DNA of 64,000 nt from Gemmobacter megaterium (GTDB lineage: Bacteria > Pseudomonadota > Alphaproteobacteria > Rhodobacterales > Rhodobacteraceae). Of the stretch, positions 1 to 10,868 are shown in pieces. Numbering within the stretch: position 1 is the stretch's first letter; the number at the start of each line of letters is the position of its first letter. The DNA is taken from the NCBI RefSeq assembly GCF_900156815.1, contig NZ_FTOT01000006.1, positions 124,001 through 188,000 of the forward strand. Direction: 5' to 3'. The notes beneath the pieces were generated by a model. It did not search any database. It had not been told where the DNA came from and was given only the letters and a program-made list of their open reading frames with translations. Made by a program: the position numbers and the translations under genes.

Positions 1-278
1 AAAATGTCTGGCCCGCCGAGGTGGAACAGGTGCTGGCGGCTCATCCCGCCGTGGCAGAGGCGGCGGTCGTCGGCGCGGCGGATGCAAAATGGGGCGAGGC
101 TGGTATTGCCTTTGTCATTCTGAATGCGGCAGGGACGACGACGCCCGAAATCTTGCGTCAGTGGTGCCGCGACCATCTGGCCGCGTTCAAGATCCCGCGC
201 GATGTGCGGCTTGTGGCGGACCTGCCCCGCACGCCCTCTGGCAAGATCCGCAAGGCGGTATTGAAGGCGCAGGTATGA
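1..278 (+). CDS. Acyl-CoA synthetase (AMP-forming), C-terminal end, 5' partial
   Basis: This is the C-terminal end of an ANL-superfamily AMP-forming acyl-CoA synthetase/ligase, which activates a carboxylic acid to its CoA thioester through an acyl-adenylate. The gene enters from before base 1; the first full codon is at base 3. The visible part begins NVWPAEVEQ, the usual entry to the AMP-binding C-terminal domain, and ends RTPSGKIRK, whose last-but-one lysine region holds the catalytic lysine in the family. The stop overlaps the start of the next gene (ATGA), so it is probably cotranscribed with the two MaoC-like genes. The substrate cannot be told from this fragment. Confidence 0.85.
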   Translation, partial: NVWPAEVEQVLAAHPAVAEAAVVGAADAKWGEAGIAFVILNAAGTTTPEILRQWCRDHLAAFKIPRDVRLVADLPRTPSGKIRKAVLKAQV

Positions 279-616
279 TTTGCGCCGACTGGATTCCGAC
301 CCTGGAGGATTTTCGCGCCTTTGCCGCCCTGTCCGGCGATGACAACCCGATTCATACGGATCCCGGCTATGCGGCGACACATCCCTTCGCGCGACCTGTC
401 TGTCATGGAATGCTGATCCATGCGCGTCTCTGGGCGATGGCGCAGCGGGCAGGACTTGGTCAGGCGCAGGCGGTGGAACTGATGTTTCCCAACCCCGCCT
501 ATGCAGGTGAACCGCTACGACTAACGCTTGTGTCGCAGGGCCCGATCGTGATGGCCGAAGCGCGACGGACCGATGGAACAGCCGTATGTCTGGCGCGATG
601 GGAGTTGGCTGAATGA
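275..616 (+). CDS. MaoC-family (R)-specific enoyl-CoA hydratase / dehydratase
   Basis: A 113-residue single hot-dog-fold protein of the MaoC family, expected to hydrate enoyl-CoA or dehydrate 3-hydroxyacyl-CoA. The hydratase-2 motif is intact: FAALSGDDNPIHTDPGYA at about residues 12-29 carries the catalytic Asp and His of the D-x-N-P-x-H signature, followed by the conserved PVCHGML helix. The ATG at 275 overlaps the stop of the acyl-CoA synthetase and the 3' end overlaps the next gene by 4 nt, so the three form one translationally coupled unit. This suggests a short acyl-CoA activation/hydration module; the substrate is unknown. Confidence 0.8.
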   Translation: MICADWIPTLEDFRAFAALSGDDNPIHTDPGYAATHPFARPVCHGMLIHARLWAMAQRAGLGQAQAVELMFPNPAYAGEPLRLTLVSQGPIVMAEARRTDGTAVCLARWELAE

Positions 617-993
617 TCCGGGTGGGGGATCGCGCCAGCCTGACCCGCGCCTTCGGGCCGCAGGACGTATCCGGTTTTTCCGTGCTCGCCGATATGCGGC
701 CGGATGACGATACAGGGCTGAGCGGGATGGTCCCGGAACCTTTGGTGGGCGCCCTGTTTTCCTGCCTGCTGGGAACCCGCCTGCCCGGACCGGGAACCGG
801 CTGGCTTAAGCAGAGCTTGCATCACCATGCGCCCGCGCAACTGAGGGAGCGGTTGACCGCAACGGTCGAGGTTGTGCGGCTGCGGCCGGACAAGCGGTTG
901 GTCGATCTTGCCTGCACCTGCCATGGCGCCGAGGGGCGGTTGATCTGCGCCGGTCGCGCGTTGATGTTGCTTGGTCCTTCGACGGTTGACTGA
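613..993 (+). CDS. MaoC-like hot-dog protein without the catalytic motif
   Basis: A 126-residue protein with the length and core of a MaoC-like hot-dog domain: VGDRASLTRAF at the start, then VPEPLVGALFSCLLGTRLPG and GWLKQSL, which recall MaoC dehydratases. At the place where the family has D-x-N-P-x-H it instead reads MRPDDDTGLSGM, so the catalytic Asp/His pair is missing. It overlaps the active-looking MaoC gene by ATGA. A likely reading is a non-catalytic partner in a heterodimeric hydratase, as known for some paired MaoC proteins, or a binding protein; this is inference from the pairing. Confidence 0.6.
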   Translation: MIRVGDRASLTRAFGPQDVSGFSVLADMRPDDDTGLSGMVPEPLVGALFSCLLGTRLPGPGTGWLKQSLHHHAPAQLRERLTATVEVVRLRPDKRLVDLACTCHGAEGRLICAGRALMLLGPSTVD

Positions 994-1062
994 CCGCAGC
1001 GGCCGTTGCGCGGACGCGCATGTATATGCGCCATGACTCATGATCTTGTGGAGAAACATGAA

Positions 1063-1090
1063 TTGGTCTTTTTCGCCCCGGTGGTATAGA
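1063..1090 (+). promoter_or_regulatory. Possible sigma70-type promoter for the metH pair
   Basis: TTGGTC at 1063-1068 and TATAGA at 1085-1090 are separated by 16 bases, about 35 bases before the ATG at 1123. The fit to a housekeeping promoter is fair. No SAM- or SAH-type riboswitch could be recognised in the 129-base leader. Confidence 0.3.
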
Positions 1091-1122
1091 TTGCGTCGAT
1101 CCCAGGGATAACCGGCAGTCTG

Positions 1123-2159
1123 ATGTTCAATTTCCACCTCCCCCGCACCGCCGCCTTCGAACAGGTTCAGACCCTCGCGCGTGAGCGTATCCTGATCCTT
1201 GATGGCGCCATGGGCACGCAGATCCAGCAGCTTGGCCTGTCCGAGGAGGACTATACCGGGCATGGGTCCGGCTGCGCCTGCCGACACCATTCCGACCACC
1301 CGCAAAAGGGCAACAACGATCTGCTGATCCTGACCCAGCCACAGGCGATCGAGGAGATTCACTTCAAATACGCCATGGCGGGCGCCGATATCGTGGAAAC
1401 CAACACCTTTTCGGCCACGACCATTGCACAGGCCGATTATGGGCTGGAGGCGGCGGTCCATGACCTGAACGCCGATGGCGCGCGCATCGTGCGCCGGGCG
1501 CTGGACCGGGCGACCGCCATCGACGGGCGCCCGCGTTTTGTCGCCGGGGCCGTGGGGCCGACGAACCGCACCGCCTCGCTGTCGCCCGATGTGAACAATC
1601 CGGGGTATCGGGCCGTGACCTTTGATGACCTGCGCATAGCCTACGGCCAGCAGGTGCGCGGACTGATCGAAGGCGGGGCCGATCTGATCCTGATCGAGAC
1701 GATCTTTGACACGTTGAACGCCAAGGCTGCCATCTTTGCCTGTTTCGAGGCGTTTGCAGAACATGGCGCGCGTTTGCCGCTGATGATTTCGGGCACCATC
1801 ACCGATGCGTCGGGGCGCACCCTGTCGGGGCAGACGCCTACGGCCTTCTGGAATTCCGTCCGCCATGCGCGCCCCTTTACCGTGGGGCTGAACTGTGCGC
1901 TGGGGGCCTCTGCCATGCGCCCGCATATCGCCGAACTGGCATCCGTCGCCGAGACCTTTACCTGCGCCTATCCCAATGCCGGCCTGCCCAATGCCTTTGG
2001 CCAATATGACGAAGGCCCGCAGGATACCGCCGTTCAGGTGGCTGATTTCGCCCGCGAAGGGCTGGTGAACGTGGTGGGCGGCTGCTGCGGCACCACCCCC
2101 GACCATATCCGCGCGATTGCCGAGGCTGTCGCCCCCTTCCCGCCGCGCAAGGTGCCCGC

Positions 2160-2163
<4 letters not shown>
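1123..2163 (+). CDS. metH: Methionine synthase, homocysteine S-methyltransferase subunit (split MetH, N-terminal part)
   Basis: A 346-residue protein equal to the homocysteine-binding domain of cobalamin-dependent methionine synthase. It has DGAMGTQ at residues 27-33 and the three zinc-binding cysteines of the family: Cys258 in GLNCALGA and Cys321-Cys322 in GGCCGTTP. It should transfer the methyl group from methylcobalamin to homocysteine. In E. coli this domain is part of one protein of about 1,230 residues; here it ends at residue 346 and the next gene, overlapping by 4 nt (ATGA), supplies the pterin, cobalamin and activation domains. The two products must act together. Confidence 0.92.
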
Positions 2164-4877
<2,714 letters not shown>

Positions 4878-5129
4878 TCCGGCGGGGGCCTTTGTGCCCG
4901 CCTTCCGGCAAGACCGGAGATGCAGGCGCATCGGAAAAGATCTGCCACCCCGCTGGTTGTGGGGTGGAATCGGTCGGTGTTCGGCGCTATTTGGGTCGGT
5001 GCGCGCGTTGTCCCGCGCCCCCGGATGGGCCCCGTTTTTCGCACAGCGATGGCGGTTGTGAACTGCCGCAAACGGGGTCTGTCGCACCTGTGCAACCAAG
5101 GCACAGTCGATACCCATCTTGCTCTCGAG
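4878..5129. other. Gene-free structured intergenic region between metH and nrdH
   Basis: No convincing gene is present. Three dyads are visible: GGCGGG/CCCGCC at 4881-4886 and 4897-4902 just after the metH stop, which may be its terminator but has no T tract; CCACCCC/GGGGTGG at 4945-4951 and 4961-4967; and a two-level structure with CCCCGTTT at 5030-5037 pairing AAACGGGG at 5070-5077 around an inner hairpin GGCGGTT/AACTGCC (5051-5057, 5061-5067). The last could be a small structured RNA or a chance fold in GC-rich DNA. Confidence 0.5.
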
Positions 5130-5145
5130 ACACTACTGATGCGTT
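5130..5145 (+). promoter_or_regulatory. NrdR-like box 1 (weak) upstream of nrdH
   Basis: ACACTACTGATGCGTT resembles the NrdR consensus acaCwAtATaTwGtgt mainly in its left half. It starts exactly 31 bases before the better box at 5161, the usual spacing of tandem NrdR sites (three helical turns). On its own it would not be called. Confidence 0.35.
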
Positions 5146-5153
5146 AATCTCGG

Positions 5154-5182
5154 TTGACGCCCCCTACATATGGTGTCTTTAT
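5154..5182 (+). promoter_or_regulatory. Candidate promoter of nrdHIE
   Basis: TTGACG at 5154-5159 is a strong -35 element. With a 17-base spacer the -10 would be CTTTAT at 5177-5182, which is weak. The elements lie between and over the NrdR-like boxes, as expected for repression, and transcription would start just before the riboswitch at 5189. Confidence 0.45.
5161..5176 (+). promoter_or_regulatory. NrdR-like box 2 upstream of nrdH
   Basis: CCCCTACATATGGTGT matches the core CwAtATaTwG of the NrdR consensus at 8 of 10 positions (CTACATATGG) and continues with the conserved TGT. It lies 31 bases after box 1 and over the spacer and -10 region of the candidate promoter. NrdR is a dATP/ATP-responsive repressor of ribonucleotide reductase genes. 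Confidence 0.55.
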
Positions 5183-5188
5183 GGCGGG

Positions 5189-5350
5189 GTCGCGGTGCCT
5201 GGGGCGACTCAGGACGACAAGGGAAGCCGGTGAAAATCCGGCGCTACCCCCGTAGCTGTGAGCGGTGAGCAAGACCGAAAATCCCACTGGGGCGCTGCCC
5301 TGGGAAGGGCGGTTGCGTGTTGACCTGCAAGCCAGAAGACCTGCCGCGAC
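5189..5350 (+). promoter_or_regulatory. Adenosylcobalamin (B12) riboswitch controlling nrdHIE
   Basis: All conserved blocks of the cobalamin riboswitch are present in order: GGTGCC near 5194, GGGAAGCCGGTGAAAATCCG from 5221, ACCCCCGTAGCTGTGAGCGG from 5246 (the B12-box region), CCACTGG at 5284, GGGAAGG at 5302 and GCCAGAAGACCTGCC ending at 5345. The P1 stem closes perfectly: GTCGCGG at 5189-5195 pairs with CCGCGAC at 5344-5350. It lies between the candidate promoter and nrdH. Bound B12 should reduce expression of the B12-independent class Ib reductase, a logic known from other bacteria that also carry a B12-dependent class II enzyme (present here at 33518). Confidence 0.95.
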
Positions 5351-5363
5351 AGGAACGACCAAA

Positions 5364-5409
5364 CCACGCGGTGGGCGTGGGGTGTTGTCAGGCTGGCTGC
5401 GTGCCGGCC
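5364..5409 (+). promoter_or_regulatory. Two hairpins between riboswitch and nrdH (expression platform candidate)
   Basis: CCACGC/GCGTGG (5364-5369, 5375-5380) and GGCTGGC/GCCGGCC (5391-5397, 5403-5409, one G-U pair) lie between the aptamer and the nrdH start. Neither is followed by a T run, so control of translation or Rho access is more likely than an intrinsic terminator. Confidence 0.35.
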
Positions 5410-5460
5410 CGATGGCTGCCCTGCGCCCCGCATCCAAAAACCGAGCCGAGGACAGAGGCC

Positions 5461-5682
5461 ATGACCATCACCGTGTATTCCAAGCCCGCTTGCGTCCAGT
5501 GCACCGCCACGACCCGCGCCCTTGACGCGCGCGGCCTGTCCTACAGTGTGATTGATCTGACCGAAGATACCGACGCCATGGAGATGGTCATGTCGATGGG
5601 CTATCGTCAGGCGCCCGTCGTGGTGGCCGGTGCTGCCCATTGGGCCGGGTTCCGCCCGGACATGATCGGCCAGTTGTCCTGA
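5461..5682 (+). CDS. nrdH: Glutaredoxin-like protein NrdH
   Basis: A 73-residue redoxin that reduces the class Ib ribonucleotide reductase NrdE. The redox pair is CVQC at residues 11-14 in MTITVYSKPACVQC, followed by ALDARGLSYSVIDLTED, VVVAGAAHWAGFRPDMI and a short tail, as in NrdH proteins, which look like glutaredoxin but take electrons from thioredoxin reductase. The ATG at 5461 is chosen over in-frame codons inside the leader because the protein then starts at the first beta strand, with AGAGG a few bases before it. First gene of the riboswitch-controlled operon. Confidence 0.93.
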   Translation: MTITVYSKPACVQCTATTRALDARGLSYSVIDLTEDTDAMEMVMSMGYRQAPVVVAGAAHWAGFRPDMIGQLS

Positions 5683-5688
5683 TCCGCC

Positions 5689-6105
5689 ATGGGCGGGTTG
5701 GTCTATTACTCCTCGGGTTCGGGCAATACGGCGCGCTTTGTGGCGCAGCTTGGACTGCCCGCCCAGAGGATACCGACCCGGCCGGAGGAGCCGATGCCTG
5801 ACCCCCAGGCGCCCTTTGTCCTGATCTGCCCGACCTATGCGGACGGCATGGGACGAGGCGCGGTGGCCAAGCCGGTGATCCGCTTTCTGAATGACCCTGC
5901 ACGCCGCGCCCTGTTGCGCGGTGTTATCGCCAGCGGCAACCGGAACTTTGGCGCGACCTATGCGCTGGCAGGCCGGGTCGTCGCAGAGAAATGCAATGTC
6001 CCGGTGCTCTACGCGTTCGAGCTTGCCGGGACCGAAACCGATGTTGCCCGCGTTCGCGCCGGGCTGGAAAAATTCTGGGGGATGGAATGCTTGACAGCGC
6101 CGTGA
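5689..6105 (+). CDS. nrdI: Flavodoxin-like activase NrdI
   Basis: A 138-residue flavodoxin-like protein required to assemble the Mn(III)2-tyrosyl radical cofactor of NrdF. It begins [18 protein letters not shown], the FMN phosphate-binding loop typical of NrdI, and has PTYADG at about residues 46-51 and the [18 protein letters not shown] block around 85-102. It sits six bases after nrdH and overlaps nrdE by 19 bases, so the three are one operon. Length fits the family. Confidence 0.93.
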   Translation: MGGLVYYSSGSGNTARFVAQLGLPAQRIPTRPEEPMPDPQAPFVLICPTYADGMGRGAVAKPVIRFLNDPARRALLRGVIASGNRNFGATYALAGRVVAEKCNVPVLYAFELAGTETDVARVRAGLEKFWGMECLTAP

Positions 6106-8213
6106 AACCGACGCTCGACTATCACGCGCTGAACGCGATGCTGAACCTGTACGACGGCGAAGGGAAAATCCGCTTTGACGCCGACCGTATGGCAGCACGG
6201 CAGTACTTCTTGCAGCACGTCAATCAGAATACGGTTTTCTTTCATAACCTGGATGAGAAGCTGCGCTATCTGGTGGACGAAGGCTATTACGAAGCCAACG
6301 TGCTGGACCAGTATTCCAAGAACTTCCAGCGCCGCATCTGGGACGAAGCCTACGCCTGCAAGTTCCGCTTCCCCACCTTTCTGGGCGCGTTCAAATACTA
6401 CACCAGCTACACCCTGAAGACCCGCGACGGGCAACGTTATCTGGAACGCTATGAGGACCGGGTGGTCATGGTGGCGCTGGCGCTGGCGCGCGGCGACGAG
6501 GCGCTGGCCATGAGCTTCATGCAAGAGATTATCTCGGGCCGGTTCCAACCTGCGACGCCGACCTTCCTGAATGCGGGCAAGCAGTCGCGCGGCGAACTGA
6601 TCTCGTGCTTCCTGCTGCGGCTGGAAGACAACATGGAATCCATCGGGCGCAGCATCAACTCGGCCCTGCAACTGTCCAAGCGTGGCGGTGGCGTGGCGCT
6701 GATGCTGACCAACCTGCGCGAGGCGGGTGCGCCGATCAAGGGGATCGAGAACCAGTCCTCGGGTGTCATTCCGGTGATGAAGCTGCTGGAGGATTCCTTC
6801 AGCTATGCCAATCAGTTGGGCGCGCGGCAAGGCGCCGGTGCCGTCTATCTGAACGCGCATCACCCGGACATCCTGCGCTTTCTGGATACCAAGCGCGAGA
6901 ATGCCGACGAAAAGATCCGCATCAAGACCCTGAGCCTTGGCGTGGTGATCCCCGACATCACCTTCGAACTCGCCAAGAAGAACGAGGACATGTATCTGTT
7001 CTCGCCCCACGACATTCAAAAGGTCTATGGCGTGCCGTTCTCGGAAATCTCGGTAACCGAGAAATACCGCGAGATGGTCGACGACAAGCGCATCAAGAAA
7101 CGCAAGATCAACGCCCGCGAGTTCTTTCAGACCATCGCCGAGATTCAGTTCGAATCCGGCTATCCCTATGTGATGTTCGAAGACACGGTGAACGCTGCCA
7201 ACCCCATCGCGGGCCGGATCAGCATGTCGAACCTGTGCTCCGAGATCCTGCAGGTGAACGAGGCCAGCGAGTTCAATGAGGATCTGTCCTACAGCCATCT
7301 GGGCACCGACATTTCCTGCAACCTCGGCTCGCTGAACATTGCCGCTACCATGGATGGCCCCGATTTCGGCGCGACTGTCGAAACCTCGATCCGGGCGCTG
7401 ACGGCCGTGTCGGAGATGTCGGCCATCGACGCCGTGCCCTCGATCCGCCGCGGCAATGACGAGGCCCACGCGGTGGGCTTGGGGCAGATGAACCTGCACG
7501 GGTTCCTTGCTCGCGAACGCATCCACTATGGCAGCCCCGAGGGGGTCGAGTTCACCAGCGTCTATTTCGCTGCCGTGGCCTATCATGCCATCCGGGCCTC
7601 GTGCCTGCTGGCGCAAGAGCGGGGCACAACGTTCAAGGATTTCGACAAGTCGAAATACGCCGACGGGTCGTTCTTTGAAAAGTACACCACCCGCGACTGG
7701 TTGCCCGCGCTGCCCGATGTGGCGCGGCTGTTCGAGGGGATCACCCTGCCGACCCGCGACGACTGGGCCGCGCTGCGCGATGACGTCATGACCCACGGCA
7801 TGTTCAACCGCAACCTGCAAGCGGTGCCGCCGACGGGGTCGATCAGCTACATCAACAATTCGACCAGCTCGATCCACCCGATCGTGGCCAAGATCGAGAT
7901 CCGCAAGGAAGGCAAGATCGGCCGCGTCTATTATCCCGCGCCCTTCATGTCCAACGAGAACCTGGAGTTCTACAGGGACGCCTACGAGATCGGCCCGGAA
8001 AAGATCATCGACACCTATGCCGCCGCGACCGAACATGTGGACCAGGGCCTGAGCCTGACGCTGTTCTTCCCGTCCGAGGCAACGACGCGCGATATCAACC
8101 GGGCGCAGATCTATGCCTGGAAGAAGGGCATCAAGACGATCTACTACATTCGCCTGCGCCAGACCGCTCTGGAAGGCACCGAAGTGCAGGGCTGCGTGTC
8201 CTGTACGTTGTGA
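6087..8213 (+). CDS. nrdE: Class Ib ribonucleoside-diphosphate reductase, alpha subunit
   Basis: A 708-residue catalytic subunit of the class Ib reductase, converting ribonucleoside diphosphates to deoxy forms with the radical supplied by NrdF. The sequence follows E. coli-type NrdE closely: [78 protein letters not shown] and the C-terminal redox tail [13 protein letters not shown], whose CVSC pair is recharged by NrdH. There is no N-terminal ATP cone, as usual for NrdE. The start at 6087 is within the nrdI end and follows GGGGGA. An ATG-proximal start further upstream would read through nrdI in the wrong frame. Confidence 0.95.
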   Translation: MLDSAVKPTLDYHALNAMLNLYDGEGKIRFDADRMAARQYFLQHVNQNTVFFHNLDEKLRYLVDEGYYEANVLDQYSKNFQRRIWDEAYACKFRFPTFLGAFKYYTSYTLKTRDGQRYLERYEDRVVMVALALARGDEALAMSFMQEIISGRFQPATPTFLNAGKQSRGELISCFLLRLEDNMESIGRSINSALQLSKRGGGVALMLTNLREAGAPIKGIENQSSGVIPVMKLLEDSFSYANQLGARQGAGAVYLNAHHPDILRFLDTKRENADEKIRIKTLSLGVVIPDITFELAKKNEDMYLFSPHDIQKVYGVPFSEISVTEKYREMVDDKRIKKRKINAREFFQTIAEIQFESGYPYVMFEDTVNAANPIAGRISMSNLCSEILQVNEASEFNEDLSYSHLGTDISCNLGSLNIAATMDGPDFGATVETSIRALTAVSEMSAIDAVPSIRRGNDEAHAVGLGQMNLHGFLARERIHYGSPEGVEFTSVYFAAVAYHAIRASCLLAQERGTTFKDFDKSKYADGSFFEKYTTRDWLPALPDVARLFEGITLPTRDDWAALRDDVMTHGMFNRNLQAVPPTGSISYINNSTSSIHPIVAKIEIRKEGKIGRVYYPAPFMSNENLEFYRDAYEIGPEKIIDTYAAATEHVDQGLSLTLFFPSEATTRDINRAQIYAWKKGIKTIYYIRLRQTALEGTEVQGCVSCTL

Positions 8214-8266
8214 GAAGAAGGCTTGCTTCGCCTCGGCGGTTCAGGCCCAAAATTTGAGATGAGTGA

Positions 8267-8288
8267 CGCCCGGGGTGCGACCCGGGCG
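8267..8288 (+). terminator. GC-rich hairpin after nrdE
   Basis: CGCCCGGG at 8267-8274 and CCCGGGCG at 8281-8288 form a perfect 8-bp stem with a six-base loop, 53 bases after the nrdE stop. No T run follows, so termination is possible but not certain. Confidence 0.4.
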
Positions 8289-8301
8289 CCACAAGATCTC
8301 G

Positions 8302-8370
8302 ATGTCGCTGAAAGAGAGCCAAGCGGCGCTTAGCGCTCTCAGAGAAACCGCTATCTCCAAGAGGAGTTAA
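8302..8370 (+). CDS. Doubtful 22-residue reading frame
   Basis: ATG at 8302 opens MSLKESQAALSALRETAISK and closes at TAA 8368-8370. The composition looks protein-like and an in-frame GTG lies upstream, but no clear Shine-Dalgarno precedes it and the region also folds (GAGAGC/GCTCTC). I do not recognise it. It may be a remnant of a longer gene or chance. Confidence 0.15.
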   Translation: MSLKESQAALSALRETAISKRS

Positions 8371-8439
8371 CGGTACTTCGACTGAGGATGTTTTGCAATC
8401 CGGTTTCCGGAGTTGGCTCAGACCATAGGAGGTGGACCT

Positions 8440-8577
8440 GTGAAGCATCAGCTTCCTCCGCCCCCGCCTGGCATGAAGTACATCTATCGCTCTTGGCGTC
8501 GGTGTCCTTCGACTGGCCAGATCCTGTACGCTTCGGCGTTCGGGAAGCGGGCGTGGCCAATTCTTGTACCTGAGTGA
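8440..8577 (+). CDS. Unrecognised small protein, 45 residues, between nrdE and nrdF
   Basis: GTG at 8440 lies seven bases after a perfect AGGAGGT at 8427-8433, among the strongest ribosome sites in the window. The frame runs 45 codons to TGA at 8575-8577. The protein begins MKHQLPPPPPGMKYIYRSW and continues with RRCPSTGQILY and GKRAWPILVPE: a proline stretch, an aromatic/basic core and a compact charged end. There is no signal peptide or membrane segment. I do not recognise it with certainty; the Y-R-x-W-R-x-x-P-x-T-G pattern recalls small conserved hypothetical proteins of phages and mobile regions (memory, unverified). Codon use differs from nrdE and nrdF, suggesting transfer. An 11-bp hairpin follows at once. 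Confidence 0.6.
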   Translation: MKHQLPPPPPGMKYIYRSWRRCPSTGQILYASAFGKRAWPILVPE

Positions 8578-8582
8578 TCGTT

Positions 8583-8610
8583 GTGCGGGGAGATTAATTT
8601 CTTCCCGCAC
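8583..8610 (+). terminator. Hairpin after the small gene
   Basis: GTGCGGGGAGA at 8583-8593 pairs over 11 positions (one G-U) with TCTTCCCGCAC at 8600-8610, loop TTAATT. It starts six bases after the small-gene stop. There is no strong T run, so it may be a terminator, an RNA-stabilising hairpin, or both. Confidence 0.5.
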
Positions 8611-8611
8611 A

Positions 8612-8627
8612 TATCAACATGTTGCGC
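8612..8627 (+). promoter_or_regulatory. NrdR-like box 1 upstream of nrdF
   Basis: TATCAACATGTTGCGC contains the perfect palindrome CAACATGTTG (8615-8624), matching the NrdR core CwAtATaTwG at 8 of 10 positions. It starts exactly 31 bases before the second box. Confidence 0.5.
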
Positions 8628-8642
8628 TCCAAAATCCTCCAG

Positions 8643-8658
8643 TCACATCATATAGAAG
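8643..8658 (+). promoter_or_regulatory. NrdR-like box 2 upstream of nrdF
   Basis: TCACATCATATAGAAG has the core CATCATATAG, matching the NrdR consensus core at 8 of 10 positions. Its 31-base offset from box 1 equals the usual tandem spacing. The TATAGA inside it may also act as a -10 element of an nrdF promoter. Confidence 0.5.
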
Positions 8659-8718
8659 AAATCTGCTTTCGTTCGTCTTGCAGTGAGCATTCGGCATGAT
8701 AGTTTGGGGCAAGGGTAG

Positions 8719-9726
<1,008 letters not shown>

Positions 9727-9729
9727 TCC

Positions 9730-10803
9730 CTATCCCCGCCGGGCCGCGACTAGGTCGTGCACAAAGGCCAGTTTGCGCTGCACAGGGTCAGGCAGGGTAA
9801 AAGGATACAGGTCTGGCTGGCCCATCGAGCGGTTCATGGCATTCAGCGCCACGGTCAGCGGCAGCCAGGCCGCCAGAAGCCGCTGGATGCGCCGCACCCG
9901 ATAGGGGTTGAAGTCGATTTCGGTGGACAGGTCGCCGTCCCCGTCCACCGTCGGATCGACATGAATGCCCAGCGAGGCTGCGGTTTCCAGCGTGTCGATC
10001 ATGTGCAGGTAATGCGCCCAGGTTTCGGCCCAGTCTTCCCAAGGGTGCATGGTGGCATAGGCCGAGACATGGGTTGCCTCCCACCCGGCGGGGGCACCGT
10101 TGTGATAGTGATGATCCAGCGCGGCGGCATAATCGGCCCGCTCGTCGCCGAACATCGCGCGGAACGATTCCAGTGCCCCGCCATCACGGACCAGCAAATC
10201 CCAGTAGTAATGCCCGATCTCGTGCCGAAAATGGCCCAGCAGGGTCCGATAGGCCTCACCCATCTGATTGCGCATCGCCTCGCGTTCGGCATCATCCGCT
10301 TCGGTCAGCGAAATGGTTACGACACCATCGGCATGGCCGGTCAGGACGCGTTGCGCGTTTCCCGGATCATCTGCCAGAAAATCAAAGACCAGCGGCTCCG
10401 GGTGGTTGTCGCCGGCGACAGGGCGGGGCAGGCCCATATGGGCAAGGGTATAGATCAGCCGCCGCTTGGCCACCTCGATCCGTTGCCAGCGGCGATGATG
10501 CTCCGGGTCGGACAGATCGGGCACGGTGCGGTTGTGACGGCAGGCGTCGCAGTATTCCGGGTCGTGATCCCCTGCCACCGGCACCATCCAGTTGCAGGCC
10601 GACAGTTCCCAGTTGCGGCAGAACCGCCAGCGTCGGGCGTCAGGGTCGGTCGCGTCAGCGATTCTCCACAGTGCCCCATCGGGCTCTACCGCCGCCATAC
10701 GGTCCGGTCCGGGCAGATACCCAAGCGATCGCCCGCAACGCAGGCAGACGGAATTCTCGAAATGCAGGACTTGCCCGCAGCACTGGCATTGGAACAGTTT
10801 CAT
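9730..10803 (-). CDS. Putative zinc-binding metallopeptidase with N-terminal zinc ribbon
   Basis: A 357-residue protein of the putative zinc-binding metallopeptidase family (Mx type). The N-terminus MKLFQCQCCGQVLHFENSVC has cysteines at 6, 8, 9, 20 and 23, a zinc-ribbon-like start; further Cys pairs occur at 62, 70, 85 and 88. The catalytic motif HEIGHYYWD is at residues 194-202. No signal peptide, so cytosolic. The family function is not established. It converges on nrdF with three bases between them and follows the YeiH gene on the same strand by 65 bases. Confidence 0.75.
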   Translation of the reverse strand: MKLFQCQCCGQVLHFENSVCLRCGRSLGYLPGPDRMAAVEPDGALWRIADATDPDARRWRFCRNWELSACNWMVPVAGDHDPEYCDACRHNRTVPDLSDPEHHRRWQRIEVAKRRLIYTLAHMGLPRPVAGDNHPEPLVFDFLADDPGNAQRVLTGHADGVVTISLTEADDAEREAMRNQMGEAYRTLLGHFRHEIGHYYWDLLVRDGGALESFRAMFGDERADYAAALDHHYHNGAPAGWEATHVSAYATMHPWEDWAETWAHYLHMIDTLETAASLGIHVDPTVDGDGDLSTEIDFNPYRVRRIQRLLAAWLPLTVALNAMNRSMGQPDLYPFTLPDPVQRKLAFVHDLVAARRG

Positions 10804-10868
10804 GGGTGCATATCCGGGTTGTTCGCCCCAGATCGCGCACGTGCGGATGCAGGGGTCAAGCCCCGGTT

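Noticed and set aside
994-1122. SAM- or SAH-type riboswitch before metH
   Set aside because: Such elements are common before methionine genes in this order, but none of their conserved blocks could be found in the 129-base leader.
6009-8036. Long minus-strand frame across nrdE (also 50578-53184 across nspC and its partner, and 499-2106 across metH)
   Set aside because: All mirror verified genes on the other strand, lack ribosome sites and contain no domain motif.
8302-8370. A 22-residue frame as an antitoxin-like or regulatory gene
   Set aside because: No ribosome site and it overlaps a foldable segment; kept only as a low-confidence feature without a function.
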